Part shown: piece by piece, positions 33,475 to 45,459 of the stretch
Numbering within the stretch: the stretch's first letter is position 1
Layout: the number at the start of each line of letters is the position of its first letter
DNA from: Chimonanthus salicifolius
Lineage: Eukaryota; Streptophyta; Magnoliopsida; Laurales; Calycanthaceae
Direction of reading: 5' to 3'
Length of the DNA stretch: 64,000 nt
Assembly (NCBI GenBank): GCA_013350335.1
Contig: CM023539.1
Span: 17,944,223-18,008,222 of the forward strand
Notes under the pieces: model-generated
The model's input: the letters and a program-made list of their open reading frames with translations, nothing else
What the model was told of the DNA's origin: nothing
Databases searched by the model: none
Made by a program: the position numbers and the translations under genes

Positions 33475-35644
33475 TGCAATAACCCAACCCTTAATTAGAA
33501 AAATGACAAAAATTTAGGACCGTTAGTTCTGTTTTTTTGACCGATTAACATGATAGGGTACGGAGAGAGCTTCCCGGAAAGGTATTATATGACCCAATTA
33601 GAGCTCGTTTGCTCAGCGATTTAGACCGACAAAGATCGTAGGGCATTTTGGAAATTTCGCAAATGTCTTTTCTTTTTATATAAAAATCATGAATAGTGTC
33701 TTGAAAACTTCTTAAGTGTGAAAGATCACTCTTCTGATATATTCAGATCTTGAAATTCACACACATATTAAACGTTTGAGTACGCTACTCGAAATGTGTA
33801 TTTTACACATGCTTTATCTTAAAACCCTGATTTTCAAGATACCCCGTATTCCGAAAATTGGTAAACTCAGATCACAGTCGATCTGCATTTTATCAAACTC
33901 ATTGGCATTTTTAGAATGTCAAAATAAGTGCTCAAAACACCTATTTTTTAGTGTAAAAAACACGCTGAATGTAAGCCATCTATTTTATTAAAATATTGGC
34001 TTTATGGAAAATACACTATTTTTGGTGTAAAAATAAAAAATAAACATTTCACCATAGGTAAACCTTGTGTTCTCAACGCATTCGCGGGGTCGGATTTTCA
34101 CAAATTAGGGTCCAATATAAACAATAAGAAAAGATTAAAGTAACAGTAAAATTACATTAAAAATCATGATTGAATAGTGATTTTCAAAATTACAAATACA
34201 CTGAGATTTTTATTGTTTTTTTTCTTCTTCCTGCTTAGTTCTGTAACTGCTGTTTTGGGCTTGGTTTCTGAAAGTTTTCGTCGAATTTCTATAAGTATTT
34301 CTTCTGAGTTAATACTTTACTTTGTAGACCTCATTAAGAGGAAGCTAGATATTAAATTTCATCAGAAAATACATTACGATTTGCTCTATAAAAATCGGGA
34401 AAAAAAATACAAAAAAATCAGAAAATAAATGAATAGTAACTTTACTGCTCATTGTTCAAGTGGAACTTTGTAAGGATGGTATTTTTCGTAATTTTCTCGA
34501 ACAGTGAACTGATGACATTTTCATAATTTTCTCGAACAGTGAACTGATAAGATTTTCGTAATTTTCTCGAACAGTGAACTGATTGCATTTTCGTAATTTT
34601 GAATTGATGGCATTTTCGTAGTTTTCCTGAATAATGAACTAATGGCATTTTCGTAAATTTCGTGAACAGTACCAGTGGCATTTTCATAAAATTTTGTGAA
34701 TAGTGCCTAGGGGCATTTTGGTAACTTCGGATTTTTTGGGGCCAAAATGTAATTTTTGGAAAAGTTTCAAAAATGAATTTTATGTTGTTTTTTAAAAATA
34801 CTTATTTTAGACCACTTGTGGGGTATTTTTTAGTCCGTATTGAGCTCAGTGGCAATACCGTAATTTCTACAAAATTGTAAAGAACTCCATAAATGTGTTG
34901 TCATGATATTCTAAACACTTATGAGTATATGTTATGGCTATGTAGTGCTATTATATGCTGTATTTACATTATTTTACGTTTTAAACAGATTACTGAAAAA
35001 CACTCGTCAGCCGACGGTGAGGAGATTCAACCACACTATGTATTTTATTAAAGTGCATTACATTTTACATTCAATACAATTTTTTTTTGCACCGTTAAGT
35101 CCTACGGCAATGAATGGATATCCATTGTCTTTTTACTGATGGAAAGAGTGATCAGACCAGAATGCGATACCGACACTGTTCACACGTAAGGGAATAAATG
35201 ATTGTTTCTATATATGAAACGTGAATAATAGAGTGTACGGGAGTAGAGGTCTAGCTATTCTAAAATGGAGAACGGAACCCACTTATTCCTAAAGACTGAT
35301 TGGTATCGTTGGATATTTAGAGATAGATCATTATCCAACTGCGATTTCGATGGGAAGACCGGTATTTGTATATAACTGTGTATTGCAGGATAATTATCCT
35401 ATGAGGTAAAAGATGAGTATAGGGTAGACGTACCCAACTGGAGAGAGCGATAACACTTATGTGTTGTAATTTATAACTCGTTGGTGAGTTTTTTAATCTG
35501 TGTTTAGTTTTTCCAATATAGTATAGCTAAATACTGATTGCTGATATATGTGATATGATTCCATACCGAAAGGCTTAGGAATTCATGTTACCTAAGTAAG
35601 GTTATTATGATCATATTTGTAAGAGATGCTTATGTGGGTTGACA
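33475..35644 (+). repeat. Degenerate gypsy LTR fragment (CT-rich family)
   Basis: Begins TGCAATAACCC. It shares with the neighbouring LTRs the phrases 'gggcattttgg.aattt' (near 33640 and 34710) and 'acggtgaggagattcaacc' (35015), the latter matching 'aggtgagggaactcatcac' in the LTRs at 37074 and 46691. It appears to be interrupted by the element at 35645. No coding capacity. The 208 bp before it (33267-33474) hold nothing I recognise. Confidence 0.45.
34455..34700 (+). repeat. Minisatellite, ~43-bp unit, about 5 copies
   Basis: Repeats of 'tttcgtaattttctcgaacagtgaactgatggca' with drift. The reverse-strand ORF across it is a by-product of the repetition. Confidence 0.75.
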
Positions 35645-35984
35645 TGTAACAATCTGACCCGACTTTTTAGAGTTCTAGGGTCTTAGTAGCAGTGGGGAGA
35701 ATGTGGGCCCAGCGGTGGGCCTCGGTTTGCCCTGTTTCAAGTTCGGCGACTCGAAGGGCATTTTGGTAATTTGAGTTATTTAATGTGTTGTCATGCTAAA
35801 ACATTTCAAAATCACACATTTTCTCCTCCGAGGTTTAACATTTTATTTTGTTGGGTTGTAAAACATTTTGGAGAATTGAGATTTCACTTTTATGTTTAAA
35901 AATAATAATATTGATAAAAAAAACCCCTAACTTAAAAAGCCTAAGGGCCCTAACCCTAACTCTACCTTCCTTCCCACTCACGCG

Positions 35985-36009
35985 GCACTGTAGCGCCACG
36001 CTACAGTGC
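35985..36009 (+). repeat. Perfect hairpin in a CT-rich LTR
   Basis: GCACTGTAGCG, a CCA loop, then CGCTACAGTGC: an 11-bp perfect stem. A 9-bp-stem version (CACTGTAGC/GCTACAGTG) is at 45824-45846 and a decayed one is near 37997. Confidence 0.85.
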
Positions 36010-37656
36010 TGCGTTCCCTTTTTGCTCTCCCCTTTTCCTCTTTTTCCTCTCTTCGCTAGGCTTCCTCTCCTTTCTCCTCTTTTTCTTTTTCTTTTTTGAT
36101 TTCCCTCCCTTCAAACCCTAACCTCGACCACTGTCTCCTTTCCCTTCTCTTTCAGAGGTCGCCAATGCTCCTCCTTTATTTTTTCCATCTTTTTCTCCTT
36201 CCTTTGCCTCCCCCTTCCTCTCCATGGATACCCATCGCTGCTGGTCCCAACTCGGTAGATCTGGCCACTCGAATTTGCACTGCTTCCAGCTTCTGGTTCT
36301 CATCACCATCTCCGTCCACTGCTAGACCTCTTCTCCTCAACCCCCAACTGTCGGCCTTGCCCAGCTGTTTTCGCTGTCCCCGTCGATTTCAGGTGCCCTT
36401 CTCTTCCCTCTCCTTCCTCTCTGTTTTCTTTCTTTTTCTCCCTTCTTTATGACTCAGTCCTCTACTAAGTTGGTTTCGCCGTGTCGCCTAGTCAACTCAT
36501 GCGAGGACTGACTCGGTTAGACCCCCTTCAGCAAAGCCCAGTTCAAGTCCATCTCTTCTTAAGCCCATTCAGCAACCCATTTTGCCCCAAGCCCTTCCGA
36601 GTTGAACCCAGCTTATTCAGGCCCAACTCGTCCTCAGTCCATCTTAGTCCAACCTCTTAGCCCAGCAGCAGCTCGGGCCCAGTTCATGTTGTTTGCGAGC
36701 CAACCCAGTTCGGCCCAGTTACTGTTTGTTTGTGAGTCTAGTTCTTTGACGTCCAGCCCATGAGATCTGGCCCAACCTTTGAGCCCAACACTGTTCAGCC
36801 CAACTCCTGTCAAAGTGGATCAAGCCTAGTTTCCCGACCCAGTTTGGCCCAGCCCAGCCTCTCAGCACAACAGTCAATCCCGGCCCATTTATAGGCCCGT
36901 TTAAGCCCATTTTTGGCATGTAATGGGATCATTTCTGGCCCGTTCCTAGATCGTCTTCAAACCATTTGCAAGCCTGTTCTCAGCCGAATTGTCCCAGCTT
37001 CTCAGGCCTGGTAGCCAGTTCATCGCTTCCTTCAACCTGTTTTCATCTCTTGGATTTCGAAAACACACGCAGGTGAGGGGACTCATCACACTTGTTTTAG
37101 CATACATGAAAGCATATTATCCTATAACTGTTGGACACGGAGTACTAGGAATTGGCCCCTTATATAATCTGAGCCACTCGGCAAGGGAAACTGTTGTGAT
37201 GATTGATGTGGTAAGGGACTTTTTCGGGAGTACTTGTGTCAGAATATTTGTGATAGCATGTTGGTTGAGTGATATGATAACGTGATGATTTATATCTTAA
37301 TAATCTATTGGTTGAATAATATGATGATGTGCGGTGTGTGATAATATGTTATTTGATTACATAATAACTTGTTGAGTTGCCAAATGTTATAACATCCTGA
37401 GCTTAACAATGTGATAACATGCTGAATGGATCGTATAGTATCATGATATGTTTTAGATAATAACATGTTACATGTTTGTTCAATAGCATGTGGTTGATGC
37501 TAGTATATACCTGATGATTATGTGATATGCTATGTTGATAACATGTGTAGAGGTAAATGTGCATTCTTGTAGTCAGTGTACATGGAATGTCGGTGGGGTA
37601 TGGGCACTAGGCTACATCAGGATTTAGAAACTCCCCCTAGCTTGTTGGGTAGTTAG

Positions 37657-40108
37657 TGTAATGACCCGTTTTGAATTTTCTAATTTTCGAAAATATTTTA
37701 GGATCTCCGAGTTGTTTTCGTGACCATGGTAGTAGTGAGGAGAGTGTGGACACCGTGGTGGGCCCAGTTTACTTGTTTTCGAGTTCAGGAACTTGAAGGG
37801 CATTTTGGTAATTTTATAATTATTGTATATTTATCATGAAAATTTGTCCAAAAGTCACACGCTTTCTCTCTTGACGTTCGGTATTCGAGATTTTTTTTTC
37901 GAGTTTTCAATCCTATCTTCTTACTCATTTGAAAAAAGTTAAAAAAAGAGGCTGAAAAACCCTAACCTTTACCTTTGTAAACCCCTCTTTCCACGGCACT
38001 GTAGCCGTTTGTTCTACACTGTCGCCGCACCCCAATCGGCGTTTTCCTTCTCTCTCTCTCGCCTCCTTCATCTTCTTCCCACTCTTCGACCAAGCCACAC
38101 ACTACGGACGACCTTCAGGCCGTGCTCCAGCCACCGGATCTCCACCTCTAGCCGTCGGTTCTCTCCCTTTCCGGCTGATTCCAGGTGCTCTTCTTCTCAA
38201 TACCCTTTTCCCTCTTCTTTTCCCCAGTCTTTTCTCGGTTTTCTCGATTTTCCTTTGTTCTTACTCGATTTTCCTTTCTTTCCTTCATTTTCCTGATTTT
38301 CCCTTGGTTTTACGTGATTTTTCCTGATTTTTCTCTTCTTTTCCCGGTTTTCAATGATTTTTCTTGGATTTTTTTCCCTCTCTTCTTCCCCTTTCCCCAA
38401 GTCAGTTGGGCAACTGAGTTGGCTCAGCCAAGTATCTGAGTAGGCTCAGCTCAGGCCCCCTAGTTAACCCAACTCAAGTCCCGTCTGGGCCAGCCAGGCT
38501 CAGACTTCATCCGGCCCAGCCCAGGCCCAGCGGACTAGTTTGGGTCCGGCCCAGCTCTTCTTGGTCTGGCCCAGGCCCAACCGACTAGTTCTGGTTCGGC
38601 CTAGCCCAGCAGACTAGTTCGGGCCTGACCCAGCTCGTCTTGGCCCAGCCCACTTCTGGTAGGCTCGACCCACCTCTTTGGCCCATTTTCTAGCCCAGCC
38701 CTGTTTCGCCCGTTTTGTGCCCTGCCCAATTTTAGGCCCGTTTTCTCTGCAGCCTCTTTTTAACCTGTTTTGTCTTATTTACTCACCCGTTCCTCTTTGT
38801 TTCGTCAGATTGAGCTCCCTTCGACCCTTCAAGTCGCTTACTTGCTTTGGACTTTGACTCCACACACACTGTGAGGAGACTTACTACTGTTTTAGCATGC
38901 ATTTGCATACATTAACCCGCTATTTTTGGACATGGAGTAACTTGAGTGTAACCTTCTATTATTTAGCCACTCGGTAAGGAAAAACTGTTGAAATATGTAT
39001 GTGGCAGAGGGTTCGCTCGAGCGTACTCCTATTACCTATATGCATTTGTGGAGAATTTTAATTAGACAACCTGGTAATTGAATGTAATATTTGAAAATGG
39101 TTGATGATGCTTGGGTTGTTTATTCACTAGATACTAATGAAGCAATGTTGAGTGTAGACATGCATGACTAAGTAATTCATTATATAATTTAACTCGCATG
39201 ATGAACTATGCTGTTGATTTTGAATTGATAGTATAAGGACGTATCCTTATTGTTATATGTGATCCTAACATCGTGTGCATGCATTGGAAAGGCTATTCAC
39301 ATGTGTACATGCTTATGATGATGTGATGAGTTGATTGTCGGGAGGACTACCCCGTTATGTTCCGGTGGTCGAGACCCCCATAGGAGATGCATGTTTCCCC
39401 ATTGCGTTCCAGAGGTTGAGGTGTTTACCCTTGAGATTGGCTTCCCCATTATGCTCCGGCGGTTGAGACCCCCATAGGAGATGTAGGTTTCCCCGTTGCA
39501 TTCTGGCAGTTGAGGCATTGTATATTGTATGATCTCCCGTTTATACTAGTAGGGAGACCGGAGTTGTTGGAGGACTATTGAGAGTTATGGGGACAGGGTC
39601 TTGGACGGGTCAGTGGGACCATTGATTAATATTACAGTTGAGTATCCACAAAGAGAGACGTTCATTCACTTATGATGTTTGTTGCACATTATACATGTGA
39701 TATATGACTATGTTGCCAATATGTGGTATGTTTTATCCCTTCACTGGGCCGGTTTGCTCACCCTTACCTTTCAGGTACCTCGATCGCGGAGGGACCAGGC
39801 GGGCTCCTTGAGCAAGTACCGGGGGAGGAGTAGTAGTGCATAGAAGTTTATGATCTAGTCATGTTTTGAATTTGAGAAATCTTAGTTGTATGGACTCCTT
39901 ATCTTATGTTTGTTTGGATGACTGTATAACTACTTTTGATTAGTTTACACTTGTGGTTTTGTTATGTGTCTTAGTTCTGGACTTGTGGTTTGTTGAGCGG
40001 GAGGTAGTTATCCCATTTCAAAAAAAATTTACCCGATGTATGTCTTTTGTGACGCTTTGAGATATTTATTTCGGAGATAACACGCCCGTAACAGGACAGG
40101 GCGTTATA
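37657..40108 (+). mobile_element. Gypsy solo LTR (2452 bp), TSD GTTAG
   Basis: Begins TGTAATGACCC and ends GGGCGTTATA (terminal CA decayed to TA), flanked by GTTAG at 37652-37656 and 40109-40113. It shares the CT-rich block and the 'gtgaggagacttactac' segment (38870) with its host, so it is a related family inserted into a relative. No interior, so a solo LTR. The many ORFs in the C/T-rich part are composition artefacts. Confidence 0.88.
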
Positions 40109-40512
40109 GTTAGGTAGGAAGTCATGGAAAACTGTGCGGTGGATGCAATTGAGCTACAGACTACTTGTTGGTGGGCCCATAGGTGCGAGAATACCTAGAG
40201 GGTATTTCCCCCTTAGGTATGTGGGCCTTTGGCAGAGTCAGGGCCATGTTGGTTCTACCCTGGTGTAGTTTTTGGGTACTTACTCTTGTGATGGGTAGTT
40301 GTACCCTTGGCATGGATTAAACGGTTGGTCTGTTTTGTGTTTGTCGGACACACCTATGAGAGAGGTGTAACCTGATTTAGAGAGCGAGGTGTCTGGGAGT
40401 CCCAGATAGGGACAGATTGGGAGATAGTCATGTCAGTTCATCCAAGGCAACCTTAGAGGTCCCCTATGGCCACGGTACTTGAGCGCGTGATGGATGAGGT
40501 GATCCCCGAATG

Positions 40513-41442
40513 TGTAACGATCAGACCCGAAACAGGGCTTAGGGCTTGACTCAAAAAAAAATTGTCCGCTTTGGGCCTTGTACACACACAAACCAGCAAG
40601 GTTTTGCCTTTAGGCCCTGGTCCACATGGCCTGGCCCAAAACGAGTCGCATCTTGTGAGTTAAGGTGGGCTAGCCTCATATAAACCCCAAGACCCTTTTC
40701 CTTCCAAACCGATGTGGGACTCCCACATCGGTTTGGTGTAGGGTATCACAATCACCCCTTCTAAAGCCTCGAGCTGCCCCCGGCTCGACACGGCTTAGCT
40801 CAACAACACCAAGGAAGGAGGAAGGCCCACACAGTCTGAGTGTTGAACTGAGGCTCTGATATCATTTGTAACGACTTTACCCGAACACAGGGCTTAGGGC
40901 TTGACTCAACAAGAAATTGTCCTCTCTGGGTCTCTCACACACACGAGCCCACACGATTTTGCCTTTGGGCCCGGGCCCACATGGCCTGGCCCAAAACGCG
41001 TCGCGTTTTGTGAGTTAAGGTGGGCTAGCCTCGTATAAACCCCAAGACCCTTTTCCTTCCAAACCGATGTGGGACTCCCACATCGGTTTGGTGTGGGGTA
41101 TCACAATCACCCCCTCTAAAGCCTCGAGCCGCCCCCGGCTCGACTCGGCTTAGCTCAACAACACCAGGGAAGGAGGAAGGCCCACACAGTTGGAGTGCTG
41201 AACTGAGGCTTTGATACCATTTGTAACGACCTTACCCGAACACAGGGCTTAGGGCTTGACTCAACAAGAAATTGTCCTCTCTGGGCCTCTCACACACATG
41301 AATTCGCACAATTTTGCCATGGCCCGGCCCAAAACGTGTCACGTCTTGTGAGTTAAGGTGGGCTAGCCTCATATAAACCCAAGACCCTTTTCCTTCCAAC
41401 CCGATGTGGGACTCCCACATTGGTTTGGTGTAAGGTATTACA
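40513..41442 (-). mobile_element. TRIM with three LTRs, TSD GAATG
   Basis: LTRs at 40513-40750, 40867-41105 and 41222-41442 with two interiors of about 116 bp between them. It is flanked by GAATG at 40508-40512 and 41443-41447, so the three-LTR form is bounded as one unit. On the minus strand each interior begins with a primer site close to TGGTATCAGAGC and ends in a G-rich PPT. LTRs 1 and 2 carry a perfect 33-nt palindrome (40704-40736 and 41059-41091): CCAAACCGATGTGGGA, one centre base, then its complement. Confidence 0.9.
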
Positions 41443-41610
41443 GAATGACCGAGTAGACTGAAGAGGTGCTCGCCCGCACGTTAGTCGAGGGATGGTGTGG
41501 TAAGGGACAACTCCCTCTTGTATAGTTCGTGATCATCGGATGACCGAATAGGCTGAGGTGCTGCTCACCTTCTCATTTACCAAGGGACGATGCGGTTAGG
41601 TATAGTTTGC

Positions 41611-42084
41611 AATGCAATAAATTTAGTGTTATGAACCAAACAAAGGATCGTCTTTAAATGTAGTGAATATGATAGAAGAATGGCGCACCAAGTGTGGATA
41701 AACTAGTAAGATGCTGTGCAACAAAACATGTCATGTAAATTTTTTTATTCTTGTTATTTTACCAAGGTTATTAGAATTCTTATATCACCCTACTAATTTT
41801 CAAGATATGTATAAGCCTCCCTATCCACGTACAACGTGTAATTTTACGGAGAGTGAACTTTTGAAGTGTGGTGAAAATCAAACTCAAGACTTCTGTTTTC
41901 TCATATAGGTTTCTAACCATCACTCCAACATTTTTTAGTCGAAAGTATCATATAGATGAAAGGTTGATCTTATAGAATGTTTGTGAGATCAATAATACCT
42001 AATGGCACGTAGTCTTAGATGATGATTAAAAGATAAGCCTACAAGTATGAAAAGAAAATGTGTCTGCCAATATATACATTATAC
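41611..42084. other. Intergenic sequence, nothing recognised
   Basis: A/T-rich, without LTR or coding motifs. The 65-codon ORF at 41711-41908 has no recognisable feature. Confidence 0.4.
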
Positions 42085-42220
42085 CAGGGGTTCAAATTTC
42101 GGTATCGACTGAGATATCGGTTGTACCAAATATCGACCGATGTCTTGGATGAAAAATTTCTCACCTATTTTTTTTTTTCAATTAAAACCTTAGATATCGG
42201 CCGATAGATATCGTATCGAC
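42085..42220. mobile_element. Fragment of a hAT-type MITE
   Basis: Starts CAGGGGTTCAAATTTCGG and contains 'gatatcggccgatagatatcg'-like stretches similar to those in the MITE at 43576-43888. The other terminal repeat and a target duplication were not found. Confidence 0.35.
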
Positions 42221-43126
42221 CTAACACTAAAAGATAAAACTAAAATTGATAACATAAATAAATCCTTTATAAGCACCATTAATAGATGTGTGTAGGAGAT
42301 TGAAAATATGTTTACCTTGAAACTAAAGGGCTACGTGTAAATGATTGGAAGATTGGGACTTTTGATAGAGTGGGATGGAGAGGTAGAAATTAAAAATTGA
42401 CCTAACACAAAATTCGTAATACTAAAATTATTAGACTTTTAACCAATTTTTTAGCTAAAGATAAGGTCTTACTGAATTGATGTCAAAATCAATTTGAAAG
42501 ATGAAGGCAAAAATTGAAGTCATGAATGGGGCTCCAGCTCATAATGGACCAATATATTTATCGAAAAAGTTTCTAATGTGTTGAAATTGCCAATAACTAT
42601 CTACAAACTAGATATTTTATTGGTAAAATTACAAATATCAGTTTACCAGAGCTTATGATGTCTCTATTAGGAGTTTCAGTGTGGCTCGATTTCTAATCGA
42701 GTCCTATTTGGATTGGGACTCCTACTTCCTCCTCGTTTTTTTTTTTCTCTGGTTTTCCAATCAAAGCTCCAAATTACCCCAATCAGAACCCCCACTCAAA
42801 ATAAAAAATCTCATTTTGATATCACTTGTTAAAATTAAATCAAAACAATCTTGAACAATTTGAAACGTAGGATTTTAATTCATTTAATACATAATTTAAT
42901 CAAATCTTAACCTATTAAATAAATAAATTGCTCAAATTAGATTCCCAAATAAAAAAAGGTGTTTGTTCCTCATGTCCAACTAGAGCTTGACTCTATTCAT
43001 CAATCTTCAATCGTGGACCTAGACAATAAACTATTTTAGCCTAGTTATGATGCTATTCATCAGTCTTGAGTCACGGGCCTAGGCAGTAGACTATTTAGCC
43101 TAATAACAATGAGTAAGTGGCATGAA
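42221..43126. other. Intergenic sequence with a small duplication
   Basis: No gene seen. A ~64-bp tandem pair lies at about 42970-43105 ('attcatcaatcttcaatcg...gcctag' and a diverged copy). Confidence 0.4.
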
Positions 43127-43310
43127 GGGAAATGATTTGTGCACCCTCCATTTTTACCCAAGGTGCACTCTCTATGAGTGAAATGCCAGTTTTACCCTCA
43201 ACTTTTCTTTCCTTTTTCAGTAAAACACTCTTCATTTTTACCCAAAATTGACATTTCACTCGTAAGGATTGCACCTTGAATAAAAATGAGGGGTGTACAA
43301 ATCATTTCCC
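43127..43310. mobile_element. Foldback MITE (184 bp), probably Mutator- or hAT-like
   Basis: Long terminal inverted repeats starting GGGAAATGATTTGTGCACCC on the left and GGGAAATGATTTGTACACCC on the right, extending to almost the whole length, so the element folds into one hairpin. It is flanked by the near-perfect 8-bp duplication GGCATGAA (43119-43126) / GACATGAA (43311-43318). A ninth flanking base cannot be decided, so the superfamily is open. No coding capacity. Confidence 0.8.
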
Positions 43311-43575
43311 GACATGAATTGTCTAATTCAAATTAAATGGTTGAGATTATTCATAAAAGAAAATTTAATCATATGGTTAGGTTGGATAGATATAGGTCTT
43401 CGTAGATGATAAAATTTAAGAAAACTCTATTTAAAATCATAGAGGTAAAATGAAAAAAATGAGATTTAAATTTTATCTATCCTTCGTATTTATAATTTTC
43501 ACATATCCTATAAGAAGATGTATAACTAAGCTTTAACTGTTAATGATTTGCATCTTTTACTCTTCCGGCTGTAAC

Positions 43576-43888
43576 CAGGGATCAGAATCTTGGTTAAACA
43601 AGATATTGGCCGATCTCTCTCTCCTCTTTTTATTTTTTTTGAAAAATATTAGTTTTTTTTTATATTTTAATCTAAATTAAAAAGAAAATAAAAAATGAAA
43701 GGAGAGTCGGTTTCAATTTTTTTGTTTTTTTGAAATCATTATTATTGACCTGAGTCCACTACTGAAATGATATATATATTTTTTAAAAAAGATGATATCT
43801 AATGAAATCGGCACATATTAATTGATATAGGCCGATTTTATCTCAGTACGACCGATACTAATAGTATATGTCGAGATTTTCTTTCCTG
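43576..43888. mobile_element. hAT-type MITE (313 bp), TSD GCTGTAAC
   Basis: Perfect 8-bp duplication GCTGTAAC at 43568-43575 and 43889-43896. Imperfect terminal repeats begin CAGGGATCAGAATC on the left and CAGGAAAGAAAATC on the right. An 8-bp duplication with CAGG termini is characteristic of hAT elements. No transposase, so non-autonomous. Confidence 0.8.
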
Positions 43889-43996
43889 GCTGTAACTGAG
43901 GTTGGTCCTCATTAGTTTTAATTGTTGGACTTAGGAAGAAAAGATTTTTAAAGCTTTCGTATTATGATCAAAAGTTTTAACCACTTAAGCCCAAAT

Positions 43997-44070
43997 GGTC
44001 CCGTAGCTCAGTTGGTTAGAGCGTTGGTCTTATGAGCCGAAGGTCGCGGGTTCGAGCCCCGCCGGGACCA
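43997..44070 (+). tRNA. tRNA-Ile (anticodon UAU)
   Basis: Complete cloverleaf of 74 nt with discriminator A. Acceptor GGTCCCG pairs perfectly with CGGGACC; D stem GCTC/GAGC; anticodon stem TTGGT/GCCGA (two G-U pairs) with loop CTTATGA, giving anticodon TAT at 34-36, which reads AUA isoleucine codons; variable region AGGTC; T arm GCGGG TTCGAGC CCCGC. No intron is present and no CCA is encoded beyond the normal acceptor end. Box A, TAGCTCAGTTGG, is at 44004-44015 and box B, GGTTCGAGCCC, at 44049-44059, both intact. With the T-run 14 nt downstream this is most likely a functional nuclear pol III gene. It is the only non-transposon gene I can support in the window. Confidence 0.9.
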
Positions 44071-44083
44071 TGTTAAACTCTTC

Positions 44084-44087
44084 TTTT
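44084..44087 (+). terminator. Pol III terminator of the tRNA gene
   Basis: First TTTT downstream of the tRNA gene, 14 nt past its 3' end. Confidence 0.75.
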
Positions 44088-45459
44088 CGTCAAACACACT
44101 ATGTTCCATTCTATTGTTTGTGAATTCTAATTAGGCCTTCAAAATTTAAACCCTATTTCTCTCATTTTTAATTTTTTTTATACTGTATTTATTTCATCTT
44201 TATATTTTAAAATTCTGTATCTGATATCATCATTTTTAAATAAATTTTTTTTCTAATATATGATTACATGCACCGTTGCCACCCCCCTCTCCCTCTTGTT
44301 TTTTATTTTCAATATTCTTTAAATCACCTGATTGCTATTATGATGACTACCAGTCTACAACTCTTTATATATTATTCACACTCTTATGGTCGAGATCACG
44401 ATAAGAAGAGTGACGAGTCTTGTAAAACGTCTTTTATAGAAATATTTATTGCATTAATTAAGTCGTAATTTTAAAAGTTACAAAAGTTTAAAACTTAGAT
44501 AATTATTTAAATTCTTATAGATATTAAAAGTTGATTTAATTGATAACTAAAAATGATTTTTAGAGATCATTTAATCTTTGTTATTTCTTGAGAAACCTTT
44601 CGTAATCCCTTTGTGAATTTTTATTTAAATAATTTTATAATTTTAATGTCTTGTATCATATTTCTTAACTTTTCACTTTTTTTCATCTTTCTTGAATTCT
44701 ACACTTGTTCCTAAATATTATTTTATAATTTAAACCCTCTCTCTTTCTTATTTACAATTTCCATTTTTGTAACGTATTTTTATTTCATTTTTATACTTTC
44801 AAGCTCTATATCCAGTATCATTTTTCATTAATGGGGTGCGGTCTCCTCCACCCCAACTCAGTATCACTGCTGAAACCAAAGCTAACCTTTCTGCTACCGT
44901 AGGTCATAAAACCAACTTTCTCTCAGATTGTAGCTGCTCCGACTCGAACTGTCAACTCCTTAAAGAGTTGCCTCTTAGCCACATTCCCTCTACCTCCATT
45001 GCCCATCCCTGAAGTCAAGGCTTGGATCCATGAATGATTCAGTGGCAACGTCTCTATCCTTAAGAGTTCACTCCTCTCGTGCTGTAATTTCCTTCGAAGT
45101 CAGAGGGAGCCAACCAGTTGTTGAAGGAGTTTTGAACACTTGGAGCAGCTCCTCTCTCAAATACTGTTCTTTGGAGAGAACATATTGATCAAAGATCCAT
45201 TTGATTTAGAATTTCTGGGCTACTTCTCCGTGTTTGGTATTTGGAATAAAATATGTGGAACAAAACAACGGACTAATCACAACACGATAAATATGATAAA
45301 ATCACTTGTTAGAATAAAATTTGGTTCCCTCAATCCTTACAAACTATTGGAGACTTTCTTGGCAAGGTGGTGGAAGTTGATCCCTCCACTTCTATCAGCA
45401 GCCACTTGTTTTTTGCCACATTTAAAGTGGTCTGGTCGCCTTGATCCGTAGGACCTAAG
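44088..45459. other. Intergenic sequence, A/T-rich, no supported gene
   Basis: 44090-44810 is strongly A/T-rich. 44830-45450 is more balanced and contains a plus-strand ORF at 45140-45451 (103 codons, MEQLLSQILFFGENI...), preceded by sequence that reads open in another frame from about 44830. I recognise no domain. It could be a decayed coding fragment but lacks any supporting motif. Confidence 0.4.

Larger units (their letters stand above)
35645..41610 (+). mobile_element. Gypsy LTR of the CT-rich family, interrupted twice
   Basis: Starts TGTAACAATCTGACCC at 35645. It is interrupted by a solo LTR (37657-40108) and a TRIM (40513-41442). It matches 45460-48790 in order: the opening, 'gggcattttggtaattt', the CT-rich block with the hairpin GCACTGTAGCG/CGCTACAGTGC (35985-36009), the pyrimidine- and 'cccag'-rich tract, 'aggtgaggggactcatcac', 'actccccctagcttgt' and two copies of the ~90-bp repeat near 41443-41600. 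The right end is not defined; similarity fades near 41610. No interior or primer site seen. Confidence 0.6.

Noticed and set aside
36096..36452. 118-codon ORF and similar ones at 38009-38439 and 45713-46297
   Set aside because: Low-complexity leucine/serine/proline/phenylalanine-rich translations of pyrimidine-rich LTR tracts.
45140..45451. Possible host gene exon (103-codon ORF)
   Set aside because: No recognisable motif, no splice context I can defend, and stop codons in the upstream extension. Kept only as a note in the intergenic entry.
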